DNA from: an uncultured Colwellia sp.
GTDB taxonomy: Bacteria; Pseudomonadota; Gammaproteobacteria; Enterobacterales; Alteromonadaceae
Length of the DNA stretch: 39,971 nt
Direction of reading: 5' to 3'
Assembly: GCA_913058245.1 (NCBI GenBank)
Contig: CAJXQJ010000021.1
Location: 1-39,971, forward strand
The position numbers and the translations under genes were made by a program. Shown here in pieces: positions 34,543 through 39,971 of this stretch (positions are counted from its first letter, which is position 1; the number at the start of each line of letters is the position of its first letter). Below the pieces are notes generated by a model. That model was not told the DNA's origin. It saw only the letters and a program-made list of their open reading frames with translations, and searched no databases.

Positions 34543-34564
34543 AATAAATTATTTATCTACGAAA

Positions 34565-35356
34565 TTAACCAAGCCATTTGATAACCATTTTTTGATAGTC
34601 TTTTGATTGTTTTATACGATTAATCGATTGTAATAAAGTTAAAACAATACTTGCTTCAGTGTTTTTACTGCACGCTAAATACAGTTCAATTGGTTTGCTA
34701 TCAACCTTAAAGTAAGATTTATACTTTACTTTAGATAGTTCGTGTTGCTCAGATATATAATTAATACGACCTGTGCCCGAAACAATAAAATCAACCTCCT
34801 TTTTTCGCAATAACCGCAACAACGAAAAAGTATCATCAACTAAAAATAAATTATCTCCTTCGGTAAAGCCTAAGTTTAATAACAATGAATGTGTACGATC
34901 ATTTTTTATTACCGCAACCCGATGCTGCTTTGCTTGTTGCAAACTATCAATACTTTTAAATTCTGCATCAGCTAAACCAATTAAATCGTCGCGGGTTGAG
35001 TACACAGTAGTAACCCATTGAAAGTTATCTTCTCTATCTGGGCTTCTAAATATCAAAAAAATACAGGTGTTTTTTCCTTCAACTGCCATGTTATATGCAC
35101 GGTACCAAGGGTAAACACTTACTCGATATGAAATATTAGTGGTTTGCAATGCTTGCGCAATTAGCTCAACACTAAAACCAGAAACCTTTCCAGCATTATC
35201 ACTAATTTGATATGGTGGGTAGTGTTCAGTAACAAACTGTAAATCAACTGCTAAGCTAGGGCGAGAAAACAGTAAAATAGCCAATAAAAAATAACGAGAA
35301 TACTTTCCCTTACAAATATTAAATGTCGGATAGTGAAGCTGGAAAAACTCAAACAC
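34565..35356 (-). CDS. Periplasmic solute-binding-like protein (SBP_bac_3 type)
   Basis: 263 residues. Start GTG with an almost perfect Shine-Dalgarno (AAGGAGGG). The hydrophobic signal segment is at about 21-36 (RYFLLAILLFSRPSLA). It then reads FVTEHYPPYQISD and GKVSGFSVELIAQALQ, the typical beginning of family 3 amino-acid-type binding proteins, and later CIFLIFRSPDRE. No ABC permease or ATPase is nearby, so it may serve signalling or an unlinked transporter. It is convergent with the diguanylate cyclase (22-base gap) and divergent from a second family member at 35473. Confidence 0.85.
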   Translation of the reverse strand: MFEFFQLHYPTFNICKGKYSRYFLLAILLFSRPSLAVDLQFVTEHYPPYQISDNAGKVSGFSVELIAQALQTTNISYRVSVYPWYRAYNMAVEGKNTCIFLIFRSPDREDNFQWVTTVYSTRDDLIGLADAEFKSIDSLQQAKQHRVAVIKNDRTHSLLLNLGFTEGDNLFLVDDTFSLLRLLRKKEVDFIVSGTGRINYISEQHELSKVKYKSYFKVDSKPIELYLACSKNTEASIVLTLLQSINRIKQSKDYQKMVIKWLG

Positions 35357-35472
35357 ACTACCCTCCTTGCATACACGTGATATTATATTGCAAACGTTTA
35401 TAATGTATAAACTAGGCTAGATATATTAGTTACGCAAATTAGATTCAAATTTGCTCTAAACAATGGCTTTTT

Positions 35473-36330
35473 ATGAGTAGCTTTTCAAATATGACATCTA
35501 TAAAGAAAAACAATAAAAGCTCAGTTAGCCTGCAACCACCACAATCATTTTTTTATTTTAAAACAACAAACCAATACAGCTTTGTGTTAACCATTATTAA
35601 ATTAATCTTAATTATTATCGTTTTCTTTTTGTTCTCAGCAGCGAACGCTAATGGCAAGACTTTCCGACTAGTAAGTGCAATATACCCGCCCTATAATTAT
35701 GTTGACGGAGAAATAAAGGGATTAAATATCGAGATAATTAAAGCGGCATTTACCGCGGTAGATTATCAAGTAACGGTAGATATGCTGCCTTTCGCAAGAG
35801 CTCTGCTGTATGCAAAACGCGGGGATTTTGATGGTATGACTCTATGGCACTCAAAGCAAAGAGAAAATTGGTTCCAATTCTCAAAACCATTCACACAATC
35901 AGACTTAGTATTCTTCAAAAGAAAATCTCTTCAAGTCAATTACCTAGAATTAGCAGACCTGACTCCGTTTACCATTGGCACAGTACAAAAATACTCCTAC
36001 CCCAAAGCATTCTCTAAACTCCAAGCACTAAGAAAAGATGAAGTATTAACAGACGAACAAAATTTAAAAAAGCTGATCTCCGGTAGAATTGACATAGCAT
36101 TGATCGATAAACGCATGGCGCAATTTATAATGAAAAGGGATCACACTGCACAACAGCCATTGTTTGATTCCGCAGGCGTATTAAAAATTGAAAACTACTA
36201 CCTTGCCGTATCTAAAAATACCACTGAGAGTCAAGATAAACTCGCTAAATTTAATTTAGGTTTAAGCATAATCGAAAACAATGGCGTACTTAAAAAGATT
36301 ATTGAAAAATACGACAGCGATAAATTCTAG
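35473..36330 (+). CDS. Periplasmic solute-binding-like protein (SBP_bac_3 type), second copy
   Basis: 285 residues. The first 36 residues are polar, then a strong hydrophobic segment at about 37-58 ends in ANANG, a likely signal peptide with an unusually long N-region. The mature part begins FRLVSAIYPPYNYVDGEIKG, then LNIEIIKAAF, and later FDGMTLWHSKQRENWFQFSKPF, which fits family 3 binding proteins. It is clearly diverged from the neighbour at 34565-35356. The Shine-Dalgarno is weak. No transporter genes are adjacent; the ligand is unknown. Confidence 0.82.
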   Translation: MSSFSNMTSIKKNNKSSVSLQPPQSFFYFKTTNQYSFVLTIIKLILIIIVFFLFSAANANGKTFRLVSAIYPPYNYVDGEIKGLNIEIIKAAFTAVDYQVTVDMLPFARALLYAKRGDFDGMTLWHSKQRENWFQFSKPFTQSDLVFFKRKSLQVNYLELADLTPFTIGTVQKYSYPKAFSKLQALRKDEVLTDEQNLKKLISGRIDIALIDKRMAQFIMKRDHTAQQPLFDSAGVLKIENYYLAVSKNTTESQDKLAKFNLGLSIIENNGVLKKIIEKYDSDKF

Positions 36331-36462
36331 TAATATCCGTTACAGATATTAAGCCCCAAAAACAATTTCATACGTAACACGCGGTAAAAGCAGTTTGCTA
36401 ATCAAGCTCATATTGACCTAAAATATCGCCAATATAATTTTATTAAAACAAAAGGTTCCAAC

Positions 36463-38136
36463 ATGGCATTGCCAGATAAGTTTATTTTTTCCATGAACCG
36501 CGTTTCCAAGGTGGTTCCACCAAAGCGCACAATTTTAAAAAACATTTCGCTTTCATTTTTCCCTGGCGCAAAAATTGGTGTTTTAGGTTTAAATGGTGCC
36601 GGTAAATCAACACTCCTACGTATAATGGCTGGCGTTGATACAGAATTTGAAGGCGAAGCAAAAGCACTTGCTGGCACTAACATTGGCTACTTACCGCAGG
36701 AGCCTGTGCTTGATGAAGAAAAAACTGTCCGTGAAATTGTCGAAGAAGCGGTTTCAGAAGTTAAAAATGCGATGGCAAGACTAGATCAAGTCTATGCTGA
36801 ATATGCTGAGCCAGACGCAGACTTTGATGCCTTAGCTAAAGAACAAGGTCAGTTAGAAGATATTATTAATAGCCAAGACGGCCACAATATTGAAAATGTT
36901 CTTGAGCGTGCTGCCGATGCTTTACGTTTACCAGCATGGGAACAAAAAATTGGTATTTTAAGTGGTGGTGAACGCCGCCGTGTCGCACTTTGTCGTTTAT
37001 TACTACAAAAACCTGACATGTTATTACTTGATGAACCAACCAACCATTTAGATGCTGAATCAGTGGCTTGGTTAGAGCGCTTCTTACACGACTACCCTGG
37101 CACTGTCGTTGCAATTACCCATGACCGTTACTTCCTTGATAATGTTGCCGGTTGGATTTTAGAGCTTGACCGTGGCCACGGAATCCCATGGGAAGGTAAT
37201 TATTCTTCATGGCTTGAACAAAAAGATGCCCGTTTAGCACAAGAGCAAAAATCAGAAAACGCATTGCAAAAAACCATAAAGCAAGAGTTAGAATGGGTGC
37301 GTTCAAACCCTAAGGGTCGCCAAGCAAAAAGTAAGGCACGTATGGCGCGTTTTGAAGAACTTAACAATCAAGATCACCAAAAACGTAACGAGACTAACGA
37401 ATTGTACATACCACCTGGTCCTCGATTAGGTGATAAAGTTTTAGAAGTTAACAACTTAACTAAATCATTTGGCGATCGTGTACTAATTGATGACCTAAGC
37501 TTTAGCGTACCCAAAGGTGCGATTGTTGGCATAATTGGCGCGAATGGTGCAGGTAAATCTACATTATTTAAAATGTTATCAGGCGCTGAAGCGCCAAACA
37601 GTGGTAGTGTTGAATTAGGTGATACCGTTAAGTTAGCAAGTGTAGATCAGTTCCGTGACGATATGGACGATACAAAAACTGTTTACCAAGAAATATCTGA
37701 AGATTTAGACATTTTAGAAATCGGTACTTACCAAATTCCAAGTCGTGCTTACTGTAGTCGATTTAACTTCAAAGGCAACGACCAACAAAAATTTATTGGT
37801 GACTTGTCTGGTGGTGAGCGCAACCGTGTGCATTTAGCAAAACTTGTTAAAACCGGTGGTAACTTATTACTGCTTGATGAGCCAACCAATGACTTAGACG
37901 TTGAAACACTTCGTGCACTTGAAGAAGCACTACTAGAATTTCCAGGTTGTGCTATGGTTATTTCCCATGACCGTTGGTTCCTCGACCGTATCGCCACACA
38001 CATTTTAGATTACCGCGACGAAGGGCAGGTGAATTTCTTCGAGGGTAACTATACTGAGTACGAAGAATGGTTAAAGAAAACTCTTGGTGCAGAAGCTACT
38101 CAACCGCACAGAATTAAGTACAAAAAAATTGGCTAA
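36463..38136 (+). CDS. ettA: Energy-dependent translational throttle protein EttA (ABC-F)
   Basis: 557 residues, two ABC ATPase domains and no membrane segment. Walker A GLNGAGKST is at about 42-50 and GANGAGKST near 358-366. The signatures LSGGERRR and LSGGERNR and the Walker B motifs LLLDEPTNHLDAES and LLLDEPTNDLDVET are visible. The linker contains the ABC-F arm and P-site tRNA interaction region (RSNPKGRQAKSKARM). EttA binds the ribosomal E site and gates early elongation according to the ADP/ATP ratio. AAAGGT precedes the ATG. Confidence 0.97.
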   Translation: MALPDKFIFSMNRVSKVVPPKRTILKNISLSFFPGAKIGVLGLNGAGKSTLLRIMAGVDTEFEGEAKALAGTNIGYLPQEPVLDEEKTVREIVEEAVSEVKNAMARLDQVYAEYAEPDADFDALAKEQGQLEDIINSQDGHNIENVLERAADALRLPAWEQKIGILSGGERRRVALCRLLLQKPDMLLLDEPTNHLDAESVAWLERFLHDYPGTVVAITHDRYFLDNVAGWILELDRGHGIPWEGNYSSWLEQKDARLAQEQKSENALQKTIKQELEWVRSNPKGRQAKSKARMARFEELNNQDHQKRNETNELYIPPGPRLGDKVLEVNNLTKSFGDRVLIDDLSFSVPKGAIVGIIGANGAGKSTLFKMLSGAEAPNSGSVELGDTVKLASVDQFRDDMDDTKTVYQEISEDLDILEIGTYQIPSRAYCSRFNFKGNDQQKFIGDLSGGERNRVHLAKLVKTGGNLLLLDEPTNDLDVETLRALEEALLEFPGCAMVISHDRWFLDRIATHILDYRDEGQVNFFEGNYTEYEEWLKKTLGAEATQPHRIKYKKIG

Positions 38137-38170
38137 CTAATACGTTAACTAATTAGTAATTAACAAGATA

Positions 38171-38208
38171 AAGGCACCTTAATGTATTAATTAAGGTGCC
38201 TTTTTTTT
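38171..38208 (+). terminator. Rho-independent terminator after ettA
   Basis: AAGGCACCTTAA pairs with TTAAGGTGCCTT over an 8-nt loop, followed by a long T-run. It begins 35 bases beyond the stop. Confidence 0.92.
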
Positions 38209-38246
38209 AAAAGCAAGCTATGCTGATAAAATGACCTAGCGGAACT

Positions 38247-38513
38247 AATACCAAGTTGGTTAATTAATTGATCAACTTAAAGTTACGGTAGTAAGCTTAG
38301 AACAAGCAAAATTATTTAAACATAGTTCACTCTATATTTCATTCATTTTGAGCAGTTATCAGCTTACCACTGAACTCCCAAAGGGCGAGTTTAAAAGGTT
38401 TATATGCGGCGTTATTGATTTGAGCAAGGGAATAACCATTGCTTAAAATATATGTCTTGCCTCTAAACCTTTTAATTCTCGTTAAGTAGGTAATTAATTA
38501 ATCAAATTGGTAT
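38247..38513. mobile_element. MITE-like element with ATACCAA terminal inverted repeats
   Basis: The left end (38248-38280) reads ATACCAAGTTGGTTAATTAA, and the reverse complement of the right end (38482-38513) reads ATACCAATTTGATTAATTAA. Imperfect terminal inverted repeats of about 30 bases thus bound a non-coding element of about 266 bp. The interior contains gggaataaccattgcttaaa, which I recall as a recurrent intergenic word in Colwellia/Pseudoalteromonas/Shewanella genomes (memory, not checked). No transposase or target duplication is evident. It makes up most of the 385-base gap between ettA and the PilZ gene. Confidence 0.65.
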
Positions 38514-38521
38514 AAATAGCA

Positions 38522-38887
38522 ATGCAAAATAGACGTCAATTTACGCGAGTTCTTTTTTCTATGAAAGCAGAACTCACCATGGCAGAACATCAGTTTGATG
38601 TAAAAATACATGATATTTCCTTAAATGGTGCATTAATCTATTTCGATACTCGTGGGTTAACGCTAACCCGACAAATTGGTATGTTATCTTTCCAACTCGA
38701 AAATACTGATGCCTCTATTACTATGGATATCGCCGTTGTTCACCAAGAAGGGAATGAAATTGGTGTGCAGTGCAATGGCATTGATATCGATAGCATTAGC
38801 TTATTACGCCGCTTGGTTGAACTCAATTTAGGTGATGATGAACAACTTCATAAGGAGCTTTCGCAATTATCTCGCTCTTCTGAATAG
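38522..38887 (+). CDS. PilZ-domain protein
   Basis: 121 residues, essentially a single PilZ domain. The c-di-GMP contacts are visible: the arginine motif RRQFTRV at about 4-10 and DISLNGA at about 36-42 (D/NxSxxG). It likely binds c-di-GMP and passes the signal to a partner. The start is eight bases from the end of the MITE-like element and has no Shine-Dalgarno. TATAAA at 38511-38516 could be a -10 giving a leaderless or nearly leaderless transcript. gcvR follows after 38 bases and may be co-transcribed. Confidence 0.9.
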   Translation: MQNRRQFTRVLFSMKAELTMAEHQFDVKIHDISLNGALIYFDTRGLTLTRQIGMLSFQLENTDASITMDIAVVHQEGNEIGVQCNGIDIDSISLLRRLVELNLGDDEQLHKELSQLSRSSE

Positions 38888-38925
38888 TTAACCTAATTTG
38901 CTTATTTATTTTCAAAGGACATGTT

Positions 38926-39423
38926 ATGAATTATCTTGTTATTTCGTTTATCTCTGAAGACCGTCCAGGCTTAGTAGAAACACTATCCGATGTTATTAAT
39001 CAACATCAAGGTAATTGGCAAAAATCCAGCCTACACCACATGTCTGGCATTTTTGCTGGTGTTATTGAAATTGCTTGCCCAAGCAAAAACTTAGCGGCAC
39101 TGTCCGAGCAATTGTCTAGTCTCGATAATTTTAAGATGCAAATCGAACAAATAAATCAAGTTGATAATAAACCAGAATGCCAATTAATACTTGAACTAAC
39201 GGCGAATGATCGCGCCGGTATAGTACAAGAAATATCGTCAACTATTCACCAACAAGGTGGTAACTTATTGAAGCTTGTTAGCACCCAAGAAACAGCTCCA
39301 CATGCAGGGCACGAATTATTTAAAGCTAAAGTATCTGTTGCTGTGAACAGTAACAATATCGACAATATGGTTGAAGCTTTAGAAAATTTAGCCGACGACT
39401 TAATGGTTGATATTTCTCGCTAA
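38926..39423 (+). CDS. gcvR: Glycine cleavage system transcriptional repressor-like ACT protein
   Basis: 165 residues, two ACT domains at about 3-75 (VISFISEDRPGLVETLSDVI) and 86-160 (LILELTANDRAGIVQEISST). The length and ACT-ACT layout match GcvR, which binds GcvA and glycine to repress the glycine cleavage operon. There is no DNA-binding domain, as expected. gcvA and gcvTHP are not in the window, so the target is by family only. AAAGGAC precedes the ATG. Confidence 0.85.
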   Translation: MNYLVISFISEDRPGLVETLSDVINQHQGNWQKSSLHHMSGIFAGVIEIACPSKNLAALSEQLSSLDNFKMQIEQINQVDNKPECQLILELTANDRAGIVQEISSTIHQQGGNLLKLVSTQETAPHAGHELFKAKVSVAVNSNNIDNMVEALENLADDLMVDISR

Positions 39424-39433
39424 ACCTCCAGTA

Positions 39434-39463
39434 AAGTTACGGTTTGCCATAAAACCGTAACTT
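39434..39463 (+). terminator. Probable terminator after gcvR
   Basis: AAGTTACGGTTT pairs with AAACCGTAACTT over a 6-nt loop, 10 bases past the gcvR stop. A short, interrupted T-run (aagttttat) follows. It separates gcvR from ppk1. Confidence 0.7.
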
Positions 39464-39519
39464 AAGTTTTATATTATTGTTTTATTTAATAAATATTTCA
39501 TTAAATATACGGCACCATT

Positions 39520-39971
39520 ATGTTTTTCGACAAAGAGTTAAGTTGGCTATCTTTCAATGAACGGGTATTACAAGAGGCGCAAGATAGCACAGTACCACTA
39601 ATAGAGCGTATTCGCTTTCTCGGCATATATTCAGCCAATCTTGACGAGTTTTTTCGTGTGCGCGTTGCTAATATTCGCCGACAAGCTTTGCTTGAGGGTG
39701 CACAGGAAGGCGGCAAAAATACTTGGCGAGAGTTACATCAAAAAATTATCGATAAAGTTAAATCACTTACTCAGCAGTTCGAAAAAATTTCTGCGCAATG
39801 CTTTAATGAACTTAAACAAGAAAATATCGATGTTATATTTGGCCACAATGAAGAGCTCAGTTTTAAGAGCCAGCTATCTGATTCGCAGCTCACTTGGTTA
39901 GAGCAATATTTTGATAACCGTATACTGCGTCATATCACGCCAATTATTATTCACTCTAAAACTCACTTAGT
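39520..39971 (+). CDS. ppk1: Polyphosphate kinase 1 (5' part, truncated by window)
   Basis: 150 codons are visible from the ATG, open to the window end. The start MFFDKELSWLSFNERVLQEA and the following IERIRFLGIYSANLDEFFRV are the hallmark N-terminal domain of PPK1, which makes polyphosphate from ATP reversibly. The catalytic histidine region is beyond the window. The Shine-Dalgarno is weak. It sits about 9 kb from the pst operon, and no Pho box is seen in the 96-base upstream spacer. Confidence 0.93.
   Translation, partial: MFFDKELSWLSFNERVLQEAQDSTVPLIERIRFLGIYSANLDEFFRVRVANIRRQALLEGAQEGGKNTWRELHQKIIDKVKSLTQQFEKISAQCFNELKQENIDVIFGHNEELSFKSQLSDSQLTWLEQYFDNRILRHITPIIIHSKTHL

Noticed and set aside
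36866..37306. Several minus-strand frames within ettA
   Set aside because: All are shadows of the ABC ATPase coding strand, where both Walker and signature motifs are intact.
38241..38520. Target-site duplication of the MITE-like element
   Set aside because: Flanking bases (acta on the left, aaat on the right) do not form a convincing duplication, so none is claimed.

Overview
The window looks like chromosomal core sequence from a low-GC marine gammaproteobacterium of the order Alteromonadales, most probably a Colwelliaceae member (Colwellia or Thalassotalea-like). This is judged from the protein sequences, from the gene order asd next to fimV, fabB-mnmC-yfcL-epmC and pst-phoU-pit, and from AT-rich intergenic DNA with marine-type repeats. 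The genus is inference; no database search was possible.

Layout. 1-6008 is on the minus strand: a 3'-truncated fimV/hubP (polar hub protein), asd, pdxB, a small tautomerase-family isomerase and a LysR regulator. The regulator is divergent from an FSP1/NDH-2-like FAD oxidoreductase (6092-7150). 7151-7500 holds a repeat-rich spacer. 7501-13006 is the conserved neighbourhood fabB, mnmC, yfcL, an ATP-NAD-kinase-like gene and epmC. Its fabB promoter carries adjacent FadR-like and FabR-like operators. 13263-16072 has an SPFH/prohibitin-like gene, nhaA and a divergent Lrp/AsnC regulator. 16267-20747 has a TonB-dependent receptor and fumarylacetoacetase, followed by divergent trhO (21075-22061) and a single tRNA-Phe with a good promoter.

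22474-30869 is a phosphate block. It contains a PiT transporter with its DUF47 partner, then phoU-pstB-pstA-pstC transcribed leftwards from a clear Pho box, then a divergent CBS-domain gene. PstC and PstA carry large N-terminal extracytoplasmic domains, and no pstS is adjacent. 30929-36330 has selO, a small unknown gene, a PAS-PAS-GGDEF diguanylate cyclase and a divergent pair of periplasmic solute-binding-like proteins without transporter subunits. 36463-39971 has ettA, a MITE-like element directly abutting a PilZ gene, gcvR and the 5' end of ppk1.

How they connect. Phosphate uptake (PiT, Pst, PhoU, DUF47) lies on the same segment as polyphosphate synthesis (ppk1). Cyclic-di-GMP synthesis (GGDEF) and reception (PilZ) are both present but about 4 kb apart. 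The oxidoreductase/LysR pair, the solute-binding pair and the MITE are the more accessory parts. I did not see a phage, IS transposase, CRISPR array or defence island, and no clearly new multi-gene system. The most worthwhile leads are the propeller-like PstC domain, the FSP1-like enzyme with its regulator, the MITE/PilZ junction, and an 11-base motif shared upstream of the TonB receptor and fahA.
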